Origin: Liolophura sinensis
Lineage: Eukaryota > Mollusca > Polyplacophora > Chitonida > Chitonidae
Assembly: GCF_032854445.1 (NCBI RefSeq)
Contig: NW_027018424.1
Span: forward strand, 1 to 28,412
Direction of reading: 5' to 3'
DNA length: 28,412 nt
Part shown: one piece after another, positions 1 to 9,314 of the stretch
Layout: the number at the start of each line of letters is the position of its first letter
Position numbering within the stretch: position 1 is the first letter of the stretch
Program-made: the position numbers and the translations under genes
The notes under the pieces: generated by a model
Seen by the model: only the letters and a program-made list of their open reading frames with translations
Databases searched by the model: none
Told to the model about the DNA's origin: nothing

Positions 1-548
1 AATGATCATTCAATTGTCGCTACAGCCAAAAGTATTGGTCGGAGAGCAACGCGGTTTGCACCATTCGATTTCTCGTCACAAAATACGTCGGATTAGCCTC
101 TTACCAGCAGCACTGGAACAGTTTATCCACTTTTGCATTTTTGCCTGGTCTTTTTGTTAATTGAAATCGGCTACACTGTACTCTGTACAATCGCTAATGG
201 TCATTACTATATTCAACTTTTGACTATAAGTTATGTGCCCTCGGTAGCCCAGAAGACCTGAAATCTTTGGGCTAAGCCCATTTAACACACCCAGCAATTG
301 CCTTACTTCTAAGTGCAAGACAATCTCAATGTCTTTATCTACGTGTAGAAAAACCACACCATTTGTACATAAAAAACACAAGGTACTTGATACAGTCTGC
401 TGTAAAAAGTACAACTGACCACTGACCCACTTCAGTAAGGTGCCAAAAGATGCGGAATTGAGCCAGGCATCGGCAGCTGTTGAAAAATTGCAAATTTCCC
501 TGGTTTCCATGGAGTAAGAGCCGTTGCTGGGCACGTGATTATGACATA
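1..548. repeat. Satellite monomer 1 (class A)
   Basis: Markers: GTCGCTACAG, ATCGCTAATGG (otherwise seen only at 12235), GTGCCCTCGG lacking one T, and ACACACCC for ACTCACCC. Confidence 0.9.
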
Positions 549-1098
549 AATGATCATTCAATTGTCACTACAGCCAAAAGTAATTGTTCGGAGAGCAACG
601 CGGTTTGCCACCATTCGATTTCTCGTCACAAAATACGTCGGATTAGCCTCTTACCAGCAGCACTGGAACAGTTTTTCCACTTTTGCATTTTTGCCTGGTC
701 TTTTTGTTAATTGAAATCGGCTACACTGTACTCTGTACAATCGCGACTGGTCATTACTATATTCAACTTTTGACTATAAGTTATGTGCCCTTCGGTAGCC
801 CAGATGACCTGAAATCTTTGGGCTAAGCCCATTTAACTCACCCAGCAATTGCCTTACTTCTAAGAGCAAGACAATCTCAATGTCTTTATCCATGTGTAGG
901 AAAACCACACATTTGTACGTGAAAAACACAAGGTACTTGATACAGTCTGCTGTAAATAGTACAACTGAACACTGACCCACTTTAGTAAGGTGCCAAAAGA
1001 TGCGGATTTTAGCCAGGCATCGGCAGCTGTTGAAAAATTGCAAATTTCCCTGGTTTCCATGGAGTAAGAGCCGTTGCTGTGCACGTTATTATGGCATA
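549..1098. repeat. Satellite monomer 2 (C-like second half)
   Basis: AGAGCAAG and TTATGGC mark the C-type end. Private changes are GTAATTGTTCGG, TTTGCCACC, CCATGTGTAGG and CACGTTATT, which destroys CACGTG. Confidence 0.88.
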
Positions 1099-1647
1099 AA
1101 TGATCATTAAATTGTCACTACAGCCAAAAGTATTGGTCGGAGAGCAACGCGGTTTGCACCATTCAATTTCTCGTCACAAAATACGTCGGATTAGCCTCTT
1201 ACCAGCAGCACTGGAACAGTTTTTCCACTTTTGCATTTTTACCTGGTTTTTTGTTAATTGAAATCGGCTACACTGTACTCTGTACAATCGCGACTGGTCA
1301 TTACTATATTTCAACTTTTGACTATAAGTTATGTGCCCTTCGGTAGCCCAGAAGACCTGAAATCTTTGGGCCAAGCCCATTTAACTCACCCAGCAATTGT
1401 CTTACTTCAAGGTCCAAGACAATCTCAATGTCTTTATCTACGTGTAGAAAAACCAGACCATTTGTACATGAAAAACACAAGGTACTTGATACAGTCTGCT
1501 GTAAAAAGTACAACTGAACACTGACCCACTTCAGTAAGGTGCCAAAAGATGCGGAACTGAGCCAAGCATCGGCAGCTGTTGAAAAATTGCAAATTTCCCT
1601 GGTTTCCATAAAGTAAGAGCCGTTGCTGGGCACGTGATTATGACATA
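1099..1647. repeat. Satellite monomer 3 (class A)
   Basis: Starts CATTAAATTG. Private changes are TACTTCAAGGTCC, GAACTGAGCCAAGC and CCATAAAGT, which loses CCATGG. The hairpin reads GGGCCAAGCCC. Confidence 0.9.
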
Positions 1648-2196
1648 AATGATCATTTAATTGTCACTACAGCCAAAAGTATTGGTCGGAGAGCAACGCG
1701 GTTTGCACCATTCGATTTCTCGTCACAAAATACGTCGGATTAGCCTCTTACCAGCAGCACTGGAACAGTTTTTCCACTTTTGCATTTTTGCCTGGTCTTT
1801 TTGTTAATTGAAATCGGCTACACTGTACTCTGTACAATCGCGACTGGTCATTACTATATTCAACTTTTGACTATAAGTTATGTGCCCTTCGGTAGCCCAG
1901 AAGACCTGAAATCTTTGGGCTAAGCCCATTTAACTCACCCAGCAATTGTCTTACTTCTAAGTGCAAGACAATCTCAATGTCTTTATCTACGTGTAGAAAA
2001 ACCAGACCATTTGTACATAAAAAACACAAGGTACTTGATACAGTCTGCTGTAAAAAGTACAACTGAACACTGACTCACATGAATAAGGTGCCAAAAGATG
2101 CGGAATTGAGCCAGGTATCGGCAGCTGTTGAAAAATTGCAAATTTCCCTGGTTTCCATGGAGTAAGAGCCGTTGCTGTGCACGTGATTATGACATA
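1648..2196. repeat. Satellite monomer 4 (class B)
   Basis: ACTCACATGAATAAGG and CAGGTATCGG mark class B, but it keeps GTTGAAAAATTG. Ends TGTGCACGTG. Confidence 0.9.
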
Positions 2197-2746
2197 AATG
2201 ATCATTCAATTGTCACTACAGGCAAAAGTATTAGTCGGAGAGCAACGCGGTTTGCACAGTTCGATTTCTCGTCACAAAATACGTCGGATTAGCCTCTTAC
2301 CAGCAGCAACTGGAATAGTTTTTCCACTTTTGCATTTTTGCCTGGTCTTTTTGTTAATTGAAATCGGCTACACTGTACTCTGTACAATCGCGACTGGTCA
2401 TTACTATATTCAACTTTTGACTATAAGTTATATGCCCTTCGGTAGCCCAGAAGACCTGAAATCTTTGGGCTAAGCCCATTTAACTCACCCAGCAATTGTC
2501 TTACTTCTAAGTGCAAGACAATCTCAATGTCTTTATCTACGTGTAGAAAAACCAGACCATTTGTACATAAAAAACACAAGGTACTTGATACAGTCTGCTG
2601 TAAAAAGTACAACTAAACACTGACCCACATTTATAAATTGCCAAAAGATGCGGAATTGGGCCAGGCATCGGCAGCTGTTAAAAAATTGCAAATATCCCTG
2701 GTTTCCATGGAGTAAGAGCCGTTGCTGGGCACGTGATTATGACATA
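2197..2746. repeat. Satellite monomer 5 (C start, E end)
   Basis: The first half is C-type (CAGGCAAAAGTATTAG, CAGCAACTGG; 550 bp). The second half is E-type (CATTTATAAATTG, GAATTGGGCC, GCAAATATCC). Confidence 0.88.
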
Positions 2747-3295
2747 AATGATCATTCAATTGTCGCTACAGCCAAAAGTATTGGTCGGAGAGCAACGCGG
2801 TTTGCACCATTCGATTTCTCCGCACAAAATACGTCGGATTAGCCTCTTACCAGCAGCACTGGATCAGTTTTTCCACTTTTGCATTTTTACCTGGTCTTTT
2901 TGTTAATTGAAATCGGCTACACTGTACTCTGTACAATCGCGACTGGTCATTACTATATTCAACTTTTGACTATAAGTTATGTGCCCTTCGGTAGCCCAGA
3001 AGACCTGAAATCTTTGGGCTAAGCCCATTTAACTCACCCAGCAATTGCCTTACTTCTAAGTGCAAGACAATCTCAATGTCTTTATCTACGTGTAAAAAAA
3101 TCACCCCCTTTGTACATGAAAAACACAAGGTACTTGATACAGTTTGCTGTAAAAAGTACAACTGAACACTGACCCACTTCAGTAAGGTGCCAAAAGATGC
3201 GGAATTGAGCCAGGCATCGGCAGCTGTTGAAAAATTGCAAATTTCCCTGGTTTCCATGGAGTAAGAGCCGTTGCTGGGCACGTGATTATGACATA
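2747..3295. repeat. Satellite monomer 6 (class A)
   Basis: GTCGCTACAG and CAGTTTGCTG are shared with the unit at 20262. Private changes are TCTCCGCAC and a rewritten run TAAAAAAATCACCCCC. Confidence 0.9.
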
Positions 3296-3416
3296 AATGA
3301 TCATTCAATTGTCACTACAGCCAAAAGTATTGGTCGGAGAGCAACGCGGTTTGCACCATTCGATTTCTCGTCACAAAATACGTCGGATTAGCCTCTTACC
3401 AGCAGCACTGGAACAG

Positions 3417-3450
3417 TTTTTCCACTTTTGCATTTTTGCCTGGTCTTTTT
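3417..3450. other. T-tract cluster (reference copy)
   Basis: Four runs of 4-5 T within 34 bp, at unit position 122-155. Runs of this kind can curve DNA if spaced near the helical repeat. Here centres are about 8.5, 7.5 and 13 bp apart, so phasing is imperfect and any bend is uncertain. Confidence 0.45.
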
Positions 3451-3471
3451 GTTAATTGAAATCGACTACAC

Positions 3472-3484
3472 TGTACTCTGTACA
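3472..3484. other. Inverted repeat TGTACTCTGTACA (reference copy)
   Basis: 5-bp arms with a 3-base spacer at unit position 177-189. The change in many D units (TGTACTATGTACA) is in the spacer, so the dyad is kept. Role unknown. Confidence 0.6.
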
Positions 3485-3563
3485 ATCGCGACTGGTCATT
3501 ACTATATTCAACTTCTGACTATAAGTTATGTGCCCTTCGGTAGCCCAGAAGATCTGAAATCTT

Positions 3564-3576
3564 TGGGCTAAGCCCA
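3564..3576. other. Central hairpin TGGGCTAAGCCCA (reference copy)
   Basis: Perfect inverted repeat, 6-bp arms around one A, at unit position 269-281. Present in most full units. Variants are TCGGCTAAGCCCA in most D units (one arm mismatch), GGGCTCAGCCC (20533, 24367, 26010) and GGGCCAAGCCC (1369, 10949, 19982, 28207). In short units the right arm is deleted. Confidence 0.8.
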
Positions 3577-3827
3577 TTTAACTCACCCAGCAATTGTCTT
3601 ACTTCTAAGTGCAAGACAATCTCAATGTCTTTATCTACGTGTAGAAAAACCAGACCATTTGTACATAAAAAACACAAGGTACTTGATACAGTCTGCTGTA
3701 AAAAGTACAACTGAACACTGACCCACATGAATAAGGTGCCAAAAGATGCGGTATTGAGCCAGGTATCGGCAGCTGTTGACAAATTGCAAATTTCCCTGGT
3801 TTCCATGGAGTAAGAGCCGTTGCTGGG

Positions 3828-3854
3828 CACGTGATTATGACATAAATGATCATT
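3828..3854. other. CACGTG plus AATGATCATT palindromes at unit junction
   Basis: CACGTG (unit 533-538) is followed 11 bases later by the 10-bp perfect palindrome AATGATCATT that opens the next unit. The minus strand reads ATCACGTG, which fits the yeast CDEI/Cbf1 consensus RTCACRTG and also a generic E-box. C units at 7129, 15329, 17246 and 19163 and the C-ended chimeras at 8766 and 10132 have CACGCG instead. No protein binding is shown. Confidence 0.5.
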
Positions 3855-4394
3855 CAATTGTCACTACAGGCAAAAGTATTAGTCGGAGAGCAACGCGGTT
3901 TGCACCATTCGATTTATCGTCACAAAATACATCGGATTAGCCTCCTACCAGCAGCAACTGGAATAGTTTTTCCACTTTTGCATTTTTACTTGGTCTTTTT
4001 GTTAATTGAAATCGGGTACACTGTACTCTGTACAATCGCGACTGGTCATTACTATATTCAACTTTTGACTATAAGTTATGTGGCCTTCGGTAGCCCAGAA
4101 GACCTGAAATCTTTGGGCTAAGCCCATTTAACTCACCCAGCAATTGCCTTACTTCTAAGAGCAAGACAATCTCAATGTCTTTATCTACGTGTAGAAAAAC
4201 CACAACATTTGTACGTGAAAAACACAAGGTACTTGATACAGTCTGCTGTAAAAAGTACAACTGAACACTGACCCACTTCAGTAAGGTGCCAAAAGATGCG
4301 GAATTGAGCCAGGCATCGGCAGCTGTTGAAAAATTGCAAATTTCCCTGGTTTCCATGGAGTAAGAGCCGTTGCTGTGCACGTGATTATGGCATA
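3845..4394. repeat. Satellite monomer 8 (class C)
   Basis: 550 bp with CAGCAACTGG. CCTCCTACC and TTTACTTGG are shared with 21360, and CACAACATTTG with 11230. Retains CACGTG, unlike most C units. Confidence 0.92.
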
Positions 4395-4670
4395 AATGAT
4401 CATTAAATTGTCACTACAGCCAAACGTATTGGTCGGAGAGCAACGCGGTTTGCACCATTCGATTTCTCGTCACAAAATACGTCGGATTAGCCTCTAACCA
4501 GCAGCACTGGAACAGTTTTTCCACTTTTGCATTTTTACCTGGTCTTTTTGTTAATTGAAATCGGCTACACTGTACTCTGTACAATCGCGACTGGTCATTA
4601 CTATATTCAACTTTTGACTATAAGTTATGTGCCCTTCGGTAGCCCAGAAGACCTGAAATCTTTCGGCTAA
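4395..4670. repeat. Short monomer 9 (class S, 276 bp)
   Basis: Ends TTTCGGCTAA at unit position 276, then jumps to ATTGTATTGTCC. AAACGTATTGG is shared with the S unit at 11779, and CTCTAACC with those at 11779 and 21910. Confidence 0.93.
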
Positions 4671-4685
4671 ATTGTATTGTCCTTA
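4661..4685. other. Half-unit deletion junction (reference copy)
   Basis: TTTCGGCTAA (unit 267-276) runs into ATTGTATTGTCC. Aligned to the monomer, unit positions 277-549 plus 1-12 of the next unit are missing and five bases (ATTGT) are added, a net loss of 280 bp. The other eleven copies start their right side near 6038, 7955, 8224, 9591, 12053, 13420, 14238, 16155, 18072, 22186 and 23554. The right side varies only between CCTTACAG and CCCTACAG. Confidence 0.9.
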
Positions 4686-5212
4686 CAGCCAAAAGTATTG
4701 GTCGGAGAACAACGCGGTTTGCACCATTCGATTTCTCGTCACAAAATACGTCGGATTAGCCTCTTACTAGTAGCACTGGAACAGTTTTTCCACTTTTGCA
4801 TTTTTACCTGGTATTTTTGTTAATTGAAATCGGCTACACTGTACTATGTACAATCGCGACTGGTCATTACTATATTCAACTTTTGACTATAAGTTATGTG
4901 CCCTTCGGTAGCCCAGAAGACGTCAAATCTTTCGGCTAAGCCCATTTAACTCACCCAGCAATTGTCTTACTTCTAAGTGCAAGACAATCTCAATGTCTTT
5001 ATCTACGTGTAGAAAAACCACACCATTTGTACGTGAAAAACACAAGGTACTTGATACAGTCTGCTGTAAAAAGTACAACTGAACACTGACCCACTTCAGT
5101 AAGGTGCAAAAAGATGCGGAATTGAGTCAGGCATCGGCAGCTGTTGAAAAATTGCAAATTTCCCTGGTTTCCATGGAGTAAGAGCCGTTGCTGGGCACGT
5201 GATTATGACATA
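4671..5212. repeat. Satellite monomer 10 (class D)
   Basis: Junction form ATTGTCCTTAC. Carries TACTAGTAGC, GGTATTTTTG, CTATGTACA, GACGTCAAATC, GTGCAAAAAG and GAGTCAGG. Confidence 0.92.
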
Positions 5213-5761
5213 AATGATCATTCAATTGTCACTACATCCAAAAGTATTGGTCGGAGAGCAACGCGGTTTGCACCATTCGATTTTTCGTCACAAACTACGT
5301 CGGATTAGCCTCTTACCAGCAGCACTGGAACAGTTTTTCCACTTTTGCATTTTTGCCTGGTCTTTTTGTTAATTGAAATCGACTACACTGTACTCTGTAC
5401 AATCGCGACTGGTCATTACTATATTCAACTTTTGACTATAAGTTATGTGCCCTTCGGTAGCCCAGAAGACCTGAAATCTTTGGGCTAAGCCCATTTAACT
5501 CACCCAGCAATTGTCTTACTTCTAAGTCCAAGACAATCTCAATGTCTTTATCTACGTGTAGAAAAACCAGACCATTTGTACATAAAAAACACAAGGTACT
5601 TGATACAGTCTGCTGTAAAAAGTACAACTGAACAATGACCCACATGAATAAGGTGCCAAAAGATGCGGTATTGAGCCAGGTATCGGCAGCTGTTGACAAA
5701 TTGCAAATTTTCCTGGTTTCCATGGAGTAAGAGCCGTTGCTGGGCACGTGATTATGACATA
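5213..5761. repeat. Satellite monomer 11 (class B)
   Basis: ACAAACTACG, ATCGACTAC, GAACAATGACC and AATTTTCCTGG mark a B sub-lineage also seen at 6580, 12595 and 14780. Private changes: TACATCCAAAAG and ATTTTTCG. Confidence 0.92.
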
Positions 5762-6037
5762 AATGATCATTCAATTGTCACTACAGTTAAAAATATTGGT
5801 CGGAGAGCAACGCGGTTTGCACCATTCGATTTCTCGTCACAAAATACGTCGGATTAGCCTCTTACCAGCAGCACTGGAACAGTTTTTCCACTTTTGCATT
5901 TTTACCTGGTCTTTTTGTTAATTGAAATCGGCTACACTGTACTCTGTACAATCGCGACTGGTCATTACTATATTCAACTTTTGACTATAAGTTATGTGCC
6001 CTTCGGTAGCCCAGAAGACCTGAAATCTTTCGGCTAA
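5762..6037. repeat. Short monomer 12 (class S, 276 bp)
   Basis: Starts CATTCAATTG; private CAGTTAAAAATATTGG. Same TTTCGGCTAA / ATTGTATTGT junction. Confidence 0.93.
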
Positions 6038-6579
6038 ATTGTATTGTCCTTACAGCCAAAAGTATTGGTCGGAGAACAACGCGGTTTGCACCATTCGATT
6101 TCTCGTCGCAAAATACGTCGGATTAGCCTCTTACTAGTAGCACTGGAACAGTTTTTCCACTTTTGCATTTTTACCTGGTATTTTTGTTAATTGAAATCGG
6201 CTACACTGTACTATGTACAATCGCGACTGGTCATTACTATATTCAACTTTTGACTATAAGTTATGTGCCCTTCGGTAGCCCAGAAGACGTCAAATCTTTC
6301 GGCTAAGCCCATTTAACTCACCCAGCAATTGTCTTACTTCTAAGTGCAAGACAATCTCAATGTCTTTATCTACGTGTAGAAAAACCACACCATTTGTACG
6401 TGAAAAACACAAGGTACTTGATACAGTCTGCTGTAAAAAGTACAACTAAACACTGACCCACTTCAGTAAGGTGCAAAAAGATGCGGAATTGAGTCAGGCA
6501 TCGGCAGCTGTTGAAAAATTGCAAATTTCCCTGGTTTCCATGGAGTAAGAGCCGTTGCTGGGCACGTGATTATGACATA
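6038..6579. repeat. Satellite monomer 13 (class D)
   Basis: ATTGTCCTTAC junction. Private CGTCGCAAAATACG and ACAACTAAACAC. Confidence 0.92.
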
Positions 6580-7128
6580 AATGATCATTCAATTGTCACT
6601 ACAGCCAAAAGTATTGGTCGGAGAGCAACGCGGTTTGCACCATTCGATTTCTCGTCACAAACTACGTCGGATTAGCCTCTTACCAGCAGCACTGGAACAG
6701 TTTTTCCACTTTTGCATTTTTGCCTGGTCTTTTTGTTAATTGAAATCGACTACACTGTACTCTGTACAATCGCGACTGGTCATTACTATATTCAACTTTT
6801 GACTATAAGTTATGTGCCCTTCGGTAGCCCAGAAGACCTGAAATCTTTGGGCTAAGCCCATTTAACTCACCCAGCAATTGTCTTACTTCTAAGTCCAAGA
6901 CAATCTCAATGTCTTTATCTACGTGTAGAAAAACCAGACCATTTGTACATAAAAAACACAAGGTACTTGATACAGTCTGCTGTAAAAAGTACAACTGAAC
7001 AATGACCCACATGAATAAGGTGCCAAAAGATGCGGTATTGAGCCAGGTATCGGCAGCTGTTGACAAATTGCAAATTTTCCTGGTTTCCATGGAGTAAGAG
7101 CCGTTGCTGGGCACGTGATTATGACATA
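6580..7128. repeat. Satellite monomer 14 (class B)
   Basis: B sub-lineage with ACAAACTACG and GAACAATGACC. Close match to the unit at 14780, offset 8200 bp. Confidence 0.92.
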
Positions 7129-7678
7129 AATGATCATTCAATTGTCACTACAGCCAAAAGTATTAGTCGGAGAGCAACGCGGTTTGCACCATTCGATTTC
7201 TCGTCACAAAATACGTCGGATTAGCTTCTTACCAGCAGCAACTGGAATAGTTTTTCCACTTTTGCATTTTTGCCTGGTCTTTTTGTTAATTGAAATCGGC
7301 TACACTGTACTCTGTACAATCGCGACTGGTCATTACTATATTCAACTTTTGACTATAAGTTATGTGGCCTTCGGTAGCCCAGAAGACCTGAAATCTTTGG
7401 GCTAAGCCCATTTAACTCACCCAGCAATTGCCTTACTTCTAAGAGCAAGACAATCTCAATGTCTTTATCTACGTGTAGAAAAACCACACCATTTGTACGT
7501 GAAAAACACAAGGTACTTGATACAGTCTGCTGTAAAAAGTACAACTGAACACTGACCCACTTCAGTAAGGTGCCAAAAGATGCGGAATTGAGCCAGGCAT
7601 CGGCAGCTGTTGAAAAATTGCAAATTTCCCTGGTTTCCATGGAGTAAGAGCCCTTGCTGTGCACGCGATTATGGCATA
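7129..7678. repeat. Satellite monomer 15 (class C)
   Basis: 550 bp. TAGCTTCTTACC and GAGCCCTTGC, with the E-box changed to CACGCG. Partner of the unit at 15329. Confidence 0.92.
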
Positions 7679-7954
7679 AATGATCATTAAATTGTCACTA
7701 CAGCCAAAAGTATTGGTCGGAGAGCAACGCGGTTTGCACCATTCAATTTCTCGTCACAAAATACGTGGGATTAGCCTCTTACCAGCAGCACTGGAACAGT
7801 TTTTCCACTTTTGCATTTTTACCTGGTCTTTTTGTTAAATGAAATCGGCTACACTGTACTCTGTACAATCGCGACTGGTCATTACTATATTCAACTTTTG
7901 ACTATAAGTTATGTGCCCTTCGGTAGCCCAGAAGACCTGAAATCTTTCGGCTAA
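7679..7954. repeat. Short monomer 16 (class S, 276 bp)
   Basis: CATTAAATTG, TTCAATTTC, ACGTGGGATT and GTTAAATGAAATC define the S sub-lineage that follows C units. Followed directly by another short unit. Confidence 0.93.
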
Positions 7955-8223
7955 ATTGTATTGTCCCTACAGCCAAAAGTATTGGTCGGAGAGCAACGCG
8001 GTTTGCACCATTCGATTTCTCGTCACAAACTACGTCGGATTAGCCTCTTACCAGCAGCACTGGAACAGTTTTTCCACTTTTGCATTTTTGCCTGGTCTTT
8101 TTGTTAATTGAAATCGACTACACTGTACTCTGTACAATCGCGACTGGTCATTACTATATTCAACTTTTGACTATAAGTTATGTGCCCTTCGGTAGCCCAG
8201 AAGACCTGAAATCTTTCGGCTAA
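7955..8223. repeat. Short monomer 17 (class S, 269 bp)
   Basis: Starts with the ATTGTATTGTCCC junction like D, continues with B markers ACAAACTACG and ATCGACTAC, and ends TTTCGGCTAA. It has lost both ends of a full unit and is the shortest unit in the window. Confidence 0.92.
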
Positions 8224-8765
8224 ATTGTATTGTCCTTACAGCCAAAAGTATTGGTCGGAGAACAACGCGGTTTGCACCATTCGATTTCTCGTCACAAAAT
8301 ACGTCGGATTAGCCTCTTACTAGTAGCACTGGAACAGTTTTTCCACTTTTGCATTTTTACCTGGTATTTTTGTTAATTGAAATCGGCTACACTGTACTAT
8401 GTACAATCGCGACTGGTCATTACTATATTCAACTTTTGACTATAAGTTATGTGCCCTTCGGTAGCCCAGAAGACGTCAAATCTTTCGGCTAAGCCCATTT
8501 AACTCACCCAGCAATTGTCTTACTTCTAAGTGCAAGACAATCTCAATGTCTTTATCTACGTGTAGAAAAACCACACCATTTGTACGTGAAAAACACAAGG
8601 TACTTGATACAGTCTGCTGTAAAAAGTACAACTGAACACTGACCCACTTCAGTAAGGTGCCAAAAGATTCGGAATTGAGCCAGGCATCGGCAGCTGTTGA
8701 CAAATTGCAAATTTCCCTGGTTTCCATGGAGTAAGAGCCGTTGCTACGCACGTGATTATGGCATA
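8224..8765. repeat. Satellite monomer 18 (class D)
   Basis: ATTGTCCTTAC junction. Unusual 3' part: AAGATTCGG, TTGACAAATTG and TGCTACGCACGTG, features seen again at 24096 and 25743. Confidence 0.9.
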
Positions 8766-9314
8766 AATGATCATTCAATTGTCACTACAGCCAAAAGTAT
8801 TGATCGGAGAGCAACGCGGTTTGCACCATTCCATTTCTCGTCACAAACTACGTCGGATTAGCCTCTTACCAGCAGCACTGGAACAGTTTTTCCACTTTTG
8901 CATTTTTGCCTGGTCTTTTTGTTAAATGAAATCGACTACACTGTACTCTGTACAATCGCGACTGGTCATTACTATATTCAACTTTTGACTATAAGTTATG
9001 TGCCCTTCGGTAGCCCAGAAGACCTGAAATCTTTGGGCTAAGCCCATTTAACTCACCCAGCAATTGTCTTACTTCTAAGTCCAAGACAATCTCAATGTCT
9101 TTATCTACGTGTAGAAAAACCAGACCATTTGTACATAAAAAACACAAGGTATTTGATACAGTCTGCTGTAAAAAGTACAACAGAACAATGACCCACATGA
9201 ATAAGGTGCCAAAAGATGCGGTATTGAGCCAGGCATCGGCAGCTGTTGAAAAATTGCAAATTTCCCTGGTTTCCATGGAGTAAGAGCCCTTGCTGTGCAC
9301 GCGATTATGGCATA
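8766..9314. repeat. Satellite monomer 19 (B-to-C chimera)
   Basis: B-type through GTATTGAGCC, then C-type from AGGCATCGG to CACGCGATTATGGC. The switch falls between 9222 and 9234. Confidence 0.9.

Larger units (their letters stand above)
3296..3844. repeat. Satellite monomer 7 (class B)
   Basis: Full B markers (GTATTGAGCC, TTGACAAATTG) with ATCGACTAC. AAGATCTGAAATC is shared with the units at 10681 and 19713. Confidence 0.92.
3296..5212. repeat. Higher-order repeat copy 1 (B-C-S-D, 1917 bp)
   Basis: Units at 3296, 3845, 4395 and 4671 have lengths 549, 550, 276 and 542, summing to 1917 bp. The same class order and exact length recur at 14780, 16697 and 20811. This copy carries private variants (AAACGTATTGG and CTCTAACC in its S unit) that it shares in part with the copies at 11779 and 20811. 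Confidence 0.9.
5213..6579. repeat. Reduced higher-order repeat (B-S-D, 1367 bp)
   Basis: Units at 5213 (549), 5762 (276) and 6038 (542): the canonical order with the C unit missing. The S unit begins CATTCAATTG rather than the CATTAAATTG that follows a C unit, consistent with the S unit having been joined to the end of a B unit by unequal exchange. It is repeated with the same length at 12595-13961. Confidence 0.88.
6580..8765. repeat. Expanded higher-order repeat (B-C-S-S-D, 2186 bp)
   Basis: Units 549, 550, 276, 269 and 542 bp long. It is the canonical order with a second half-length unit inserted, so the ATTGTATTGTCC junction occurs twice within 270 bp (near 7955 and 8224). Confidence 0.88.

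Noticed and set aside
2970-3308. Recurrent 112-codon minus-strand ORF (and a 103-codon form), open in about 17 units
   Set aside because: It is broken or shifted in many other units, overlaps a second open frame of 72 codons on the same strand, has no recognisable domain or signal, and recurs only because the monomer does. A dN/dS test across units would settle it; a ratio near 1 is expected.
3346-3370. Possible RNA polymerase III B box around CCATTCGATTTC
   Set aside because: It matches only about 7 of 9 consensus bases, no convincing A box lies at the expected distance, and no tRNA or 5S fold is apparent.
3355-3372. Possible CENP-B box at TTCGATTTCTCG
   Set aside because: It shares TTCG but lacks the A and CGGG core positions of the consensus.
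3846-4121. Recurrent 91-codon plus-strand ORF with a hydrophobic middle
   Set aside because: It overlaps the minus-strand frames, depends on the extra A of class C units for its frame, and shows no family resemblance. The hydrophobic stretch comes from the T-tract cluster.
4395-4670. Idea that the 549-bp monomer is itself a dimer of about 275 bp
   Set aside because: First and second halves share no extended similarity by eye, and the short unit corresponds to the first half only.
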